Below, one piece after another: positions 14,364 through 22,678 of a DNA stretch of 64,000 nt. The stretch comes from G016756615 sp050958605 (GTDB lineage: Bacteria; Pseudomonadota; Alphaproteobacteria; Rhizobiales; Rhizobiaceae). The notes below the pieces were generated by a model. That model had not been told where the DNA came from. It worked only from the letters and a program-made list of their open reading frames with translations, and did not search any database. The DNA is taken from positions 434,001 through 498,000 of the forward strand of contig NZ_JBJHDO010000005.1 of the NCBI RefSeq assembly GCF_050958605.1. The letters run 5' to 3'. The position numbers and the translations under genes are program-made. Each line of letters begins with the position of its first letter. The first letter of the stretch is position 1.

Positions 14364-14714
14364 CTATGCATGCACGCCGGCGTCCACGGCATCGACATAG
14401 TCAAGCACTTCGTCGGCCCGGCCACTGCGCACCAGCTGCATGGCGGTTTGACCCGAAAACCCCGACAGCGGCTCGGAGCGGTACCACGCATAGGCCATCA
14501 AGTCCGACCCAAAACGCGGCTCGACCTTGTTGATGATCTCGAGCATCTCTCGCAACCGTTTCTGGGTCCTTGCGGAACGGACCCGGTCCTTGCGCTGGAT
14601 CGCGTCGCGGCCAAGTCCGGCCGTACGGGCCACTTCCTCGCTGGTCGTGCGCAAAGCCTCCGCGATCTTGCGCGGTGCGAAAAAGCCGTTGTCTGCATAC
14701 TGAACCAGCGCCAT
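14364..14714 (-). CDS. Xre/MbcA/ParS-type antitoxin of the RES toxin
   Basis: A 116-residue protein. The N-terminal helical domain (FFAPRKIAEALRTTSEEVAR) is DNA-binding, and the C-terminal DUF2384 block ends AYAWYRSEPLSGFSGQTAMQ, LVRSGRADEVLDYVDAVDAG, the toxin-neutralising part. The start at 14714 (MALVQYADNGF) is preferred to an upstream ATG at 14777. The stretch between them, with TTGAAT and TATTTT boxes and the dyad-like TTCCGT...ACGGGAA, looks like the autoregulated promoter. Confidence 0.82.
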   Translation of the reverse strand: MALVQYADNGFFAPRKIAEALRTTSEEVARTAGLGRDAIQRKDRVRSARTQKRLREMLEIINKVEPRFGSDLMAYAWYRSEPLSGFSGQTAMQLVRSGRADEVLDYVDAVDAGVHA

Positions 14715-14896
14715 CTCAATTCCCGTTCGCAATTTGCCGCAAATTCTGACGGAAAATAGCGTCTTCTGGCGCGACATTCAAGATATCAAGTCGCCAGTTG
14801 GAATAAGGATGCAGAAGGGTCGTCGGACCGTCTTGATGCTTCAGTCTCCAGCCAAAATAGATTGGGTGGCAGCAGGATCATCTTCCCCTCGGTCAA

Positions 14897-15211
14897 TCAG
14901 TTGCTGGCACCCGCTGGTCTCCGTTCAAGCAGCTTCCTTCGGCCCGCCGAATTATGGTCCCGGGCAGCGGGAGCTTGGTCAAGCAGAATGCCCGCTTCTC
15001 GCGCGGCTGCAACGAAAGCAAAACGTGCGTCGATCAACGGGCGTTGCCCGTTCAGGATTCTTAGGCACGTTTCAACTGCTATTCGGTGGTGTCGGCCTCG
15101 GCGCGGCCAGCGGACGTCCAGCAAGGCTTGTGCCGCGCTTCTTGCGCTGTTGACCGACCGGATCACTCCGAGTTCGACCTCGACGGGCTCCACCAATCGT
15201 TTGTCTGGCAT
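14897..15211 (-). CDS. DUF982 protein, array member 1
   Basis: 104 residues from MPDKRLVEPVEVELGVIRSV. The family core is VNSARSAAQALLDVRWPRRG, HRIAVETCLRILNGQRPLID and ARFAFVAAAREAGILLD. DUF982 proteins are small, rhizobia-rich and of unknown function. AAGGAAAGG precedes the chosen ATG; a longer frame upstream has no such signal. It is the last of five tandem, same-strand but strongly diverged copies. Confidence 0.8.
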   Translation of the reverse strand: MPDKRLVEPVEVELGVIRSVNSARSAAQALLDVRWPRRGRHHRIAVETCLRILNGQRPLIDARFAFVAAAREAGILLDQAPAARDHNSAGRRKLLERRPAGASN

Positions 15212-15476
15212 GCTCGCCCTTTCCTTGTTTGGGTCAACTGAACCTTTAGGCGGACCCAATGTTCCGGCGGATGATCGCTTTGGGATTCCATATTGCCACC
15301 GCCGGAGGTTTGACCTGGTATGAGTGCGGCTGCGGCACGGGGTATCGAGGTCGGCAGGCACGCGGGCCCGGCCGACCCGGTCGGCATCGCCAATGGCATG
15401 CAAGGCCACGCAGTCGTTCAAGAACATAAAGGCGAGGGCGGTCGTGTGACGGCCAACTTTGCGTGAGGCATGCCGT

Positions 15477-15710
15477 TCAGTCAGCCAATATGCCCGCTCC
15501 CCGACAAAACGTCTCGAATGCGCTTCGTGCTTCTATTATCGGAATAGCCCCGTCTATAGCGCCCTGCAGCGCGTTCTTGGCCAGATCGAAGAACGGATCG
15601 CGCTTGTCGTCGGGCCAGGTTTCGAGGAACTGCACGGCATCAAGAACCGTCGTGATCTCCCGTCGTGGAAAGTCGGTCTCCTTGATCCATATGGTCGGGG
15701 TGAGTTCCAT
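15477..15710 (-). CDS. DUF982 protein, array member 2
   Basis: 77 residues from MELTPTIWIKETDFPRREIT: the shortest N terminus of the array, with the family core TVLDAVQFLETWPDDKRDPF, LAKNALQGAIDGAIPIIEAR and FETFCRGAGILAD. Two further in-frame starts lie upstream. Between this gene and member 3, on the opposite strand, is a short DnaB-like fragment. Confidence 0.78.
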   Translation of the reverse strand: MELTPTIWIKETDFPRREITTVLDAVQFLETWPDDKRDPFFDLAKNALQGAIDGAIPIIEARSAFETFCRGAGILAD

Positions 15711-15744
15711 CAGAACCAACGTGCGCAGGGCGGAGAGGGTTGCA

Positions 15745-15792
15745 GACCCCGACATCCGTACTGTCGAGGCTGAGCAGGCCTTGCTCGGCGCG
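15745..15792 (+). pseudogene. Very short DnaB-helicase N-terminal fragment
   Basis: The plus strand reads DPDIRTVEAEQALLGA, matching the hallmark N-terminal block of replicative helicase DnaB (xxxEAEQALLGA). Homology is lost right after. A second, longer fragment of the same block lies at 16890-17090. On its own this is weak, but the repetition beside DUF982 genes supports it. Confidence 0.45.
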
Positions 15793-15805
15793 AAGCGGCA
15801 TGAAC

Positions 15806-16051
15806 TTACTCAAGAAGGATGCCGGCCTCTCGCGCGACCTCTGCGAAGGCATCGCGAGCATCAATCGTCGAACGATGGCCGTCCAAAACTTTAAGGCAAG
15901 CCTCGACCGCGTCCTCGTGCTTGCGACCACGCTCACCGGGCCAATCAACGTTCGCCAACAGTTCGGCGGCCTCCATGGTCGTCGACACTTGGCAGACGCC
16001 ACCAGGTCCGAACCGAATCCGAACGGGAATAGCAAAAGGCTTGTCACTCAT
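15806..16051 (-). CDS. DUF982 protein, array member 3
   Basis: 81 residues, MSDKPFAIPVRIRFGPGGVC at the start, then the conserved TTMEAAELLANVDWPGERGR, AVEACLKVLDGHRSTIDARD and FAEVAREAGILLE ending. It ends exactly at the family's final block, as members 2 and 3 do, whereas 4 and 5 carry C-terminal extensions. Function unknown. Confidence 0.8.
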   Translation of the reverse strand: MSDKPFAIPVRIRFGPGGVCQVSTTMEAAELLANVDWPGERGRKHEDAVEACLKVLDGHRSTIDARDAFAEVAREAGILLE

Positions 16052-16160
16052 GACCGGGTTCCGTCAATTCGCCCACGGTCAACGCGCCTCGCCCACAGCG
16101 GTTGCATTCAAGATGATGGAGGGCGGCAGCATGACTACCGCCCCGAATGCCCCATGACGA

Positions 16161-16445
16161 TCACACGTGCCGTGGGCTTTCCCCGGCCATGGGAGGTGGC
16201 ATCGTTCCGTCTTCCACCAGAATGTTCTTCCTGCGGGCAAAGGCAACGAAAACACCTCGAGCAGTGCCTGCATCAATGTCACCGGCCAACGCGGCCTTGC
16301 AGGCGCGCATCGCCGCCTTTTGTTCCGGGCTGTTGCCACACCAGTCCAAAAGGAACTGATAGGCATCAACGACCGTATTCATCTGGCGAGGGAAGCCCAA
16401 TCCGACCCACACGCGGACTGGCTTTTCAAAAGGTTTGGCAAGCAT
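16161..16445 (-). CDS. DUF982 protein, array member 4
   Basis: 94 residues, MLAKPFEKPVRVWVGLGFPR at the start, then TVVDAYQFLLDWCGNSPEQK, ACKAALAGDIDAGTARGVFV and ARRKNILVEDG, with a short proline-rich C-terminal extension (MPPPMAGESPRHV). It lies 21 bases from member 5, so these two are surely co-transcribed. Confidence 0.8.
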   Translation of the reverse strand: MLAKPFEKPVRVWVGLGFPRQMNTVVDAYQFLLDWCGNSPEQKAAMRACKAALAGDIDAGTARGVFVAFARRKNILVEDGTMPPPMAGESPRHV

Positions 16446-16466
16446 CGTGACCTCCCTGGCTTCCTG

Positions 16467-16772
16467 CTAAGCGGTCACCCCGCCGCCTTGTCCGGGCTTG
16501 GTGCCCGTCATCCAGGGCAGCGGCGTCGCGATATCCTCAAGGATGTTGACCGTCTGGGCGAAGCCGCAAAACGCCTGCCTGGCAGCAGACAGCGGATAAT
16601 CGCCTTCGAACGCTTTCTGGCAGGCACGGCGCGCCGTTTCATAGATCACTCCACGCCGGTTTTTCGGCCATTCGTAGAGAAATTCGAGGGCGTCCTCCAG
16701 GCACGCAATCTCCTCGATAAGGTTCTTTCCCGCCTTCACAAAAACGGGGCTTTCGAACATCCGATCGCTCAT
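16467..16772 (-). CDS. DUF982 protein, array member 5 (promoter-proximal)
   Basis: 101 residues from MSDRMFESPVFVKAGKNLIE, with the family core CLEDALEFLYEWPKNRRGVI, ARRACQKAFEGDYPLSAARQ and FCGFAQTVNILED, and a Pro/Gly-rich tail. The start at 16772 has GGAGGATC upstream; a longer frame without that signal exists. As the first gene of the leftward array it presumably sits next to the common promoter. Confidence 0.8.
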   Translation of the reverse strand: MSDRMFESPVFVKAGKNLIEEIACLEDALEFLYEWPKNRRGVIYETARRACQKAFEGDYPLSAARQAFCGFAQTVNILEDIATPLPWMTGTKPGQGGGVTA

Positions 16773-16889
16773 CAGATCCTCCAGGTCGAACGAATTCTTG
16801 AGTTTCGGAGCGGGCCACAGCCCACAGCGGCAACGGCCCGCAATCGATATGTGATCGGTCGTTTTCGTCTTCAAGATCAGACGGATTAG

Positions 16890-17090
16890 GACATTGCGGA
16901 AGCGTTTGTCCCCCGCGGCATCCGTTCGGCGCCGCCTGACGTTATTGAGGCGGAGCAATCCCTGGTCGGCGCCGTCATGATAAACGTGACCGCCTTTGTG
17001 ACGATCGATCGGAAGATAGGCGCAGAGGATTTCAGCGGGCGTTTGAATGCCGGCCGCTTCACTTCAGCCGGAGGCGCGTATGGTGGCTGA
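16890..17090 (+). pseudogene. DnaB-like helicase N-terminal fragment
   Basis: Directly after an in-frame stop the plus strand reads FVPRGIRSAPPDVIEAEQSL, then VGAVMINVTAFVTIDRKIGA and EDFSGRLNAG, ending at TGA 17088-17090. This aligns with the first 45 residues of the DnaB N-terminal domain (P.xEAEQSLLGA...DF). There is no start codon and no helicase core, so it is a remnant. It faces away from the DUF982 array. Confidence 0.6.
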
Positions 17091-17166
17091 TAAAGGCATC
17101 GGATGGCGTCGCTCGCCGATCATGGTCATGGAAAGTCGCTCGCAGGGTTGCCGCGTGCTATGGCCG

Positions 17167-17361
17167 CTACTCGTGGTCAGACAGCGTGTTTTCGATCGCT
17201 GCTATGTTTAGTTCAAGCTGGGCAACCCGCTGTAAGGTGCTGTTGGTCGGCAGAGCGCCGGATTTCGCCGTGGAGAGTAGCAACTCAGCCTGCTCGGCGC
17301 GCAAACGGCTGCATAGGTTCTGAAGAGCTTCGCGATCGTCATCCGTCATATGGCGGCTCAT
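17167..17361 (-). CDS. Hypothetical coiled-coil protein, about 60 aa
   Basis: Begins MSRHMTDDDREALQNLCSRL and is helical throughout, with heptad-like spacing (LRAEQAELLLSTA, LQRVAQLELNIAAIENTL). The second methionine (at 17349) is the more likely start in style, but neither start has a good ribosome binding site. No family recognised. Confidence 0.5.
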   Translation of the reverse strand: MSRHMTDDDREALQNLCSRLRAEQAELLLSTAKSGALPTNSTLQRVAQLELNIAAIENTLSDHE

Positions 17362-17516
17362 ATCACGACTGTTCTCGCATGCAAGCCAGTTCGCCGGCGC
17401 GTCAATCGGGCGGAGTGGACTCCGCTCGCGTCGATCATCGGCGCGGGTTGTCGCTCAGCCGAAGTGCGGCGCCGTGCGGCCGCGGTCATCGGGTGTGATC
17501 TGCGTGGCCAGATCGG

Positions 17517-17741
17517 CTATTTCTTCTTCCGCCGCTTGGTCGTCACTTTGTGAATGTCCCCTTGAGCGTTGTAGGTCGTCCACTCACCGACTTGTTCGCC
17601 ATTCTCGAAGTAGCCCGAACGTAATTTAGTGCCGTCCCTTCGAAACCATTCCCAGTAGCCTGTTGCAACGCCATCGAGCATCTGACCCTTAGCCCAAAGG
17701 GAGCCGTCTTTGTGATGATGTTCGTAAGGAGTGGGTTTCAT
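17517..17741 (-). CDS. Small MORN/YwqK-like repeat protein
   Basis: A 74-residue protein with short beta repeats of the kind DGSLWAKGQMLDGVATGYWE, then FRRDGTKLRSGYFENGEQVG and EWTTYNAQGD: the G-x-W-x-x-(Y/F)-x-x-(D/N)-G pattern of MORN or YwqK-type antitoxin-like proteins. It ends in a basic RRKKK tail. The start at 17741 has GGAG seven bases upstream. The partner or target is unknown. Confidence 0.65.
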   Translation of the reverse strand: MKPTPYEHHHKDGSLWAKGQMLDGVATGYWEWFRRDGTKLRSGYFENGEQVGEWTTYNAQGDIHKVTTKRRKKK

Positions 17742-17814
17742 CGCTAACTCCAAGGTGATCATACCGAGGGATTTCTACCCTGAAATGTAGGATGGCGCCA
17801 CGACGCTGCTCGGC

Positions 17815-17935
17815 AAGAGCAGGCAGGGCAACGTCAAGTTGAAGCGCCTCGCCTCGCTCCCGGTCCCTAGCCTTGGACGGTCGACAGCGGTTCCGCAGAC
17901 CTGACCAATATCAGCCACAGTCGAGCGGCTCCGCC
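17815..17935. repeat. Diverged repeat, copy B
   Basis: The counterpart of 1740-1860 (copy A). On the minus strand it reads TVADIGQVCGTAVDRPRLGT. Stops and indels relative to copy A show that neither is under strong coding constraint. Confidence 0.45.
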
Positions 17936-17982
17936 AGCCCTGTAAAAAAGGCCGCCCGTCCTCACCAATTGGGGCGGAATGA

Positions 17983-18492
17983 CTATTCCTCTTCGACCAT
18001 CGAATCCGTCACCTCTCGGCCCGTATGTCGAGGGGTGATCAGTTCGGCGAGATCAAAGCCCTGCCTGCGGGCCTCCGCCAAATAATCCTGGAGCATCTCG
18101 TCCGCCAAGCTCGGCTCGCGGGAGAGGACCCAGAGGTTCTTTCGGTCGGGAGTTCCGACGAGAGACGTCTGATAGTCGGGATCGATCTTGAGGACCCAAT
18201 AGTCGCCTTCAGTAAAGGGTAACCAGCGCAAACCTCTGGGCAGAAACGTGACCTTCAGCCGGGAGTTTGCTTCATCGACAGGGGTGGCTTCACCGACCGC
18301 CTGTGTCGGTTTGCCTTCCGCGTCGAAGCAGCGGTTATCAACTCGGACTTTTCCATCATCAGCGAGGGAGTAGTTGGCCGTGATATCGGTCGCGGTTTCA
18401 TCCTCCCACTTCAGAGGGAGTCGGCAGATCTCGTACCAGCAGCCCAGATAACGATCGAGATCAAGACTAGGTACGGCGGCTACATCGGTCAT
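17983..18492 (-). CDS. Bacterial lipocalin (Blc-like)
   Basis: A 169-residue lipocalin. LDRYLGCWYEICRLPLKWED carries the GxWYE fingerprint of the family, followed by YSLADDGKVRVDNRCFD, the beta-barrel strand DYWVLKIDPDYQTSLVGTPD and LWVLSREP. It differs from outer-membrane Blc in having no lipoprotein signal peptide, so it should be cytoplasmic or is a variant. It binds lipids or other hydrophobic ligands. It stands alone. Confidence 0.88.
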   Translation of the reverse strand: MTDVAAVPSLDLDRYLGCWYEICRLPLKWEDETATDITANYSLADDGKVRVDNRCFDAEGKPTQAVGEATPVDEANSRLKVTFLPRGLRWLPFTEGDYWVLKIDPDYQTSLVGTPDRKNLWVLSREPSLADEMLQDYLAEARRQGFDLAELITPRHTGREVTDSMVEEE

Positions 18493-19149
18493 GCCCTGGG
18501 TTTCCGTTGAACGACATCAACGTGACGCTAGCGACTGAAGTTCCGGCAGCAATCCGTCGCGCTGAACGAAGATTCCCAACGCTCAGATACGGCGAGAGGA
18601 TGTAACCTCTATAACCTGCTCAACCCCCATATCATCGAGGACCTGTTAGCTACCCACGCCGAACGCCTTCGTACTGCGTGGTGGCAGCCGTCGGGAGGGA
18701 ATCCGCAGCACGCGGGGTGATCGGGCCCACCGCAGCTCAAGCCCAATACGTTGCCCGAGCCCGGCGAGAGCTGTTGTCCGGCGAGCCCGATCGGTCGCGA
18801 AGCTATCTGGCGTGAGCACGGCGAGATAGGTGTTTCGATCGGACGATCACATTTGTCATCCGAGACGGTAAACCAATCCCTATCGAGACCGTTAGCCGTG
18901 TCGTCAGCCGGGCGAGCTCCACGGCAAATGATGGGCATGCATCAAGACCCATGACCGCGCTGAGCAAAAGCCAGGAGCCGGTAAGGGCCGGAACGTCGGT
19001 GCCTGTGCGGTGGTCGACAGCGGCGCGACGTCTGCCGGCGAACGATCGCGGCCGCTCTGCCCCTGCTGCCGTCGTGAGTATGACGGGAACAAATCGCCCA
19101 GCGCGTGCATTCTGCCGAGGCGAAATACTGCTAAGCGAGAGGGTATGAA
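18493..19149. other. Intergenic, 657 bases, nothing supported
   Basis: No frame with both a ribosome binding site and protein-like composition. A short stretch near 18640-18720 reads ATHAERLRTAWWQPSGGNP on the plus strand, with no start and no known family, and could be a gene remnant. The promoter of the GlsB-type gene lies near the right edge. Confidence 0.4.
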
Positions 19150-19401
19150 ATGGAAGACGCACAGATAGGTTGGATCGCCGCGATCATCATTGGCGGTATC
19201 GCCGGTTGGCTGGCAGAAATGTTCATGAAGAGCAACATGGGCGTGCTCATGAACATCGTTCTCGGCATCGTTGGTGCCGTTGTGGCCAATTTTCTTTTGG
19301 GTCTTGTGGGTATCGGTCTGGGTGGCTGGCTGGGTTACCTTATCGCCGGGTTCATTGGCGCTTGCCTGCTCATCGCCATTGGCCGCGCCGTGAGGCGCTA
19401 A
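19150..19401 (+). CDS. GlsB/YeaQ/YmgE family membrane protein
   Basis: An 83-residue protein of three glycine-rich transmembrane segments: IGWIAAIIIGGIAGWLAEMF, then MNIVLGIVGAVVANFLLGLV and GYLIAGFIGACLLIAIGRAV. These are the hallmark of transglycosylase-associated/GlsB stress proteins, induced by osmotic or envelope stress in other bacteria. It ends in the usual basic RR. GAGAGGG lies upstream of the ATG. Confidence 0.92.
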   Translation: MEDAQIGWIAAIIIGGIAGWLAEMFMKSNMGVLMNIVLGIVGAVVANFLLGLVGIGLGGWLGYLIAGFIGACLLIAIGRAVRR

Positions 19402-19605
19402 TCCAAGGCGGTAACCTCAACCAGCCACAGCCAGAAGGCCGCCGCTGAACACCGTGATCGCCTGAGATATCACAGCCTAAGCTGCTGGACCGACGACGCA
19501 GGCCGAATGCTCGGCAGATGCAACTTGAGCTGATGCCTGCAGTTGGTTGGCGGAAAGCGGATACCCCTGGATACACAAGGGAAATAGGGGATATCCAGTA
19601 GCCTC

Positions 19606-20187
19606 TCAAAATGTAGGTGGCGTGTTTACCCAGAGCACGCGGGCGGCTGTATCGCCTGGATTGTTGTAAGCGTGCGGCAGTTCGGAGTGGAAGAGAAAGG
19701 AGTCGCCTGCCGTCAGGCGGTACGTCTTATCCCCGACGTGCAGATCGATCGTCCCTTCGAGGACAAACCCCATTTCCTCACCGACATGACTGATCGCGTC
19801 GTGGCCTCCGCCTTGCGGGGCGACAATGTGAATATTGGCTTGCAGCAGTGATTTCGGCCCGAGGGGTACGACCTGCTCCAGCAATACCCCGCTTGAGTTC
19901 GGTCGCGTATTCATCTGGATACGAGGACGGCTCCCGCTGCGCACGATGAAGACGGGCTCTTCATTCCCCTGATCCGTGTCGAACAGGTTCGACACATTGA
20001 TGCCCAATACCGCAACCAGCCGGTGCAGCAGCGTGAGGGAGGGTTGGACCTTGTCGCGCTCGAGCTTCGAAATGAAGCTTTCCGAACAATCGACCTGTTC
20101 GGCAACCTGCTTCATGCTCAAGCCCTTGATTTTGCGCGCATGTCGCAACCGTCCGCCGATGCGAATCTGATCAACGTCTTGGCCCAC
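19606..20187 (-). CDS. XRE-family regulator with C-terminal cupin (PuuR-like)
   Basis: 193 residues. The N-terminal Cro/CI helix-turn-helix reads RLRHARKIKGLSMKQVAEQV, SESFISKLERDKVQPS. A cupin domain follows (GHDAISHVGEEMGFVLEGTI, LTAGDSFLFHSELPHAYNNP) that probably binds the pathway's small-molecule effector. GTG at 20187 is taken as the start because AGGAG lies ten bases upstream; the frame runs further but through the promoter. It is divergent from the catabolic cluster at 20478-28445 and is its likely regulator. Confidence 0.85.
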   Translation of the reverse strand: MGQDVDQIRIGGRLRHARKIKGLSMKQVAEQVDCSESFISKLERDKVQPSLTLLHRLVAVLGINVSNLFDTDQGNEEPVFIVRSGSRPRIQMNTRPNSSGVLLEQVVPLGPKSLLQANIHIVAPQGGGHDAISHVGEEMGFVLEGTIDLHVGDKTYRLTAGDSFLFHSELPHAYNNPGDTAARVLWVNTPPTF

Positions 20188-20264
20188 GTCTAACGATCTC
20201 CTGGTTGCCGACGCAGATGAATCGCGTCCGCGGTCGCATATGTACACGAGCTGTACTGAGAGTA

Positions 20265-20276
20265 AAGTCACTTGAC
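20265..20276. promoter_or_regulatory. Putative operator of the XRE-cupin regulator, site 1
   Basis: GTCACTTGAC at 20267-20276, between the regulator gene and the deacetylase-like gene. The same ten bases recur exactly at 24807-24816 and, with one change, in inverted form at 24782-24791. No other copies were noticed in the window. Confidence 0.45.
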
Positions 20277-20477
20277 AACAGTGCAATTGTCGGTTCTGTC
20301 TGTCATCGCTGTGGAGCCAAGACCACGTTCGGGAGGCGTTGCAGCTCGGGCCTGCCGCGGCAGGTATCTCTCGCAGTCCACAGAGCGCCTCGGCGATCGC
20401 CGGCGGGCCGAGGGGGCGAGAGGCATTTGGGGACGGGGCTCTTTTAGTGGCTCATACGTGCAGGAGCGTTGCCGGGC

Positions 20478-21389
20478 ATGACATTGAAACTGATCGAGTC
20501 GGCTCCGCAATGGCCGAACGGCGCACGCTGCGCGGTGTGCATATCATTCGACATGGATGGCGAAACACTGGTGCATCGCCGGTTTCCGGATGTCGCGCCA
20601 AATCAGGTGGCGCTGGCCGCGCAGTTTCGCTACGAGCCTGCGGTGGCGATGCCGAGGCTGCTCAGAATCTTCGCCGCGCACGGAATCCGCCAAACCTTTT
20701 TCGTTCCAGGTTGGTGCATTGACCGCTACCCGGCGACTATCGAGCAGATACTCGCAGGTGGGCATGAGATTGCCCATCATGGCTATGCCCATGCGCGGCC
20801 GAACATGCAGACACCTGAGGCGGAAAGGGAGAGTCTCCAGGCCGGAATTGATGCGATCAAGCGGGCGACTGGCGCGCGTCCCGTGGGGTATCGCGCGCCG
20901 GCGTTCCAGCACTCGCGCCATACGGTGTCCTATCTCCTCGACGAAGGGTTCGAGTACGACTCCTCGCTCTTCGGCGATGACGTGCCCTACCTCATCGGCG
21001 ATGATACGGGCGCGCTGATCGAATTGCCGACTGACATCACGCTTGACGACTGGACCAAGTTCGCATGCCTGCCTGACTTCGGCTACATGATGCCGATTGC
21101 CTCGCCGAGCGCAGCCCTTGAGATGTACAAGGCGGAGTTCGATGCTGCGTGGCGTCATCATGGCATGATGGTCACCGTCTGGCATCCGTTCTTGTCGGGC
21201 AGGCTGGCCCGTGCCGAGATCATCGACGAACTGCTGGGCTACATGCAGCAAAAGGGCGGCGTATGGTTCGCGACGCTGTCTGAAATCGCACGGCATTGCC
21301 GTGGATTGATCGACGCTGGAACCTGGAACCCGAGAACAGACCGCATCCCGTTTAGCGCCGGCCCGCTGCCTCCCGGAACGCCGGGCTGA
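20478..21389 (+). CDS. Polysaccharide-deacetylase-fold hydrolase (PuuE/allantoinase-like)
   Basis: 303 residues of the NodB-homology fold. Motifs are CISFDMDGE (usually D-D metal pair), TFFVPGWCID, GGHEIAHHGYAHARP (HxxxH metal ligands), VGYRAPAFQHS and MVTVWHPFLSGR near the end. This arrangement is that of PuuE-type allantoinases and related cyclic-amide hydrolases rather than chitin deacetylases; no signal peptide is present, so it is cytoplasmic. The adjoining M20 carbamoylase supports a ring-opening role. The exact substrate is not known. ATG at 20478 is preferred (AGGAG upstream). Confidence 0.8.
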   Translation: MTLKLIESAPQWPNGARCAVCISFDMDGETLVHRRFPDVAPNQVALAAQFRYEPAVAMPRLLRIFAAHGIRQTFFVPGWCIDRYPATIEQILAGGHEIAHHGYAHARPNMQTPEAERESLQAGIDAIKRATGARPVGYRAPAFQHSRHTVSYLLDEGFEYDSSLFGDDVPYLIGDDTGALIELPTDITLDDWTKFACLPDFGYMMPIASPSAALEMYKAEFDAAWRHHGMMVTVWHPFLSGRLARAEIIDELLGYMQQKGGVWFATLSEIARHCRGLIDAGTWNPRTDRIPFSAGPLPPGTPG

Positions 21390-21436
21390 TCCCACGGTCG
21401 CTTCACCGATTTAGCTCGCAGGATTCCATTCACGAA

Positions 21437-22678
21437 ATGTCAAATCAAGAATGCGCGGTCAACCGCGCCCGGGTATTGGGTCGACTGGAGGAAATCTCCC
21501 GGATTGGCGCGCTGGAGAATGGTGGCGTCTGCCGGCTCGCGCTTGCACCGGAGGAAACGGAGTCGCGGGCCAGACTGATCGGCTGGGCTCAAGCCTTGGG
21601 CTGTGTCGCCTACGCCGACGCCATCGGCAACCTGTTCCTTCGTTTCGGGAATGTCGGTTCTAATGAGGCCCCTGTGCTGGTCGGCTCTCACCTCGATACG
21701 CAGCCGGTAGGCGGGAATTTCGATGGCGTGCTGGGCGTCATCGCAGCGCTCGAATGCGTCGAGGTCCTGTCCAGTCAGTCCGACCGCGCGTTCTTACCTG
21801 TCGAGATTGCCATCTGGTGCAACGAGGAGGGGGCGCGGTTTAATCCGACCACTATGGGATCCGCGGTGCATGCGGGGCATTTCCCGCTGGCGGACGCGCT
21901 GGCGATCACTGATGCGGGCGGCCAATCGGTAGAGGCAGCGCTGCGGCAGGCCACCGCCAGCTTGCGTGCAGCGGGCATCAGCCTGGCGCCCCGCGAACTT
22001 GCGGCGAAGTACAGGGCATATGTGGAGCTTCATATCGAGCAGGGGCCGGTTCTTGAGAATGAAGGCTCCGCCATCGGCGTCGTCACCGATATCCAGGGGC
22101 TGGTTCAGTATAGGGTCGAAGTGTCCGGCATGGCCGGTCACGCCGGCGCCGTTCCGATGGAAGGACGCCAGGACGCTCTCACGCGTGCACGCGCCCTCAT
22201 GGCCGATATCGACAAGGAACTAGCGGCTATCGATGGTTTGCGCTTCACGATCGGCCGCATTGACGTGGCGCCGGGGTCGATCAACACAATCCCCGCCAGG
22301 GCCGAATTCACACTGGATGTGCGGCATCCGGAATCCGACGTGCTGACGAGGTCTGCGGAGCAGATCGAACGCTTTCGTGGTCGAGCGCAATTCACACGGC
22401 TTATCTACCAGGCACCCATCCCATTCGATCCGGAGATCGTCAGGACCATCGAGACTGTCGCGCAGCATCGGGGGCTTGGTTCACGCCGGATCGTTTCCGG
22501 CGCGACCCATGACGCGGCTCATGTCGCGGCTCTCTGCCCCGCCGGAATGATTTTTGTCCCGTGTCGGGGGGGCATCAGCCACAACGAGAACGAATATTGT
22601 GCGCCGGATCATATCATCCACGGCACACAGGTCCTTGTTGAAACAGTGATGGCTCTGGCCGGAGAGCCGGGTCAATGA
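21437..22678 (+). CDS. M20-family amidase/carbamoylase (allantoate or N-carbamoyl amino acid hydrolase type)
   Basis: 413 residues. Motifs are VGSHLDTQPVGGNFDGVLGV (metal ligands), CNEEGARFNPTTMGS (catalytic Glu and metal Glu), VELHIEQGPVLENEG, GHAGAVPMEGRQDALTRARA in the lid domain and SGATHDAAHVAALCPAGMIF at the end. These are the standard features of the hydantoinase/carbamoylase amidase family, which uses two metal ions to release ammonia and carbon dioxide from ureido groups. It likely acts on the product of the deacetylase-fold enzyme upstream. The next gene overlaps it by four bases. Confidence 0.9.
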   Translation: MSNQECAVNRARVLGRLEEISRIGALENGGVCRLALAPEETESRARLIGWAQALGCVAYADAIGNLFLRFGNVGSNEAPVLVGSHLDTQPVGGNFDGVLGVIAALECVEVLSSQSDRAFLPVEIAIWCNEEGARFNPTTMGSAVHAGHFPLADALAITDAGGQSVEAALRQATASLRAAGISLAPRELAAKYRAYVELHIEQGPVLENEGSAIGVVTDIQGLVQYRVEVSGMAGHAGAVPMEGRQDALTRARALMADIDKELAAIDGLRFTIGRIDVAPGSINTIPARAEFTLDVRHPESDVLTRSAEQIERFRGRAQFTRLIYQAPIPFDPEIVRTIETVAQHRGLGSRRIVSGATHDAAHVAALCPAGMIFVPCRGGISHNENEYCAPDHIIHGTQVLVETVMALAGEPGQ

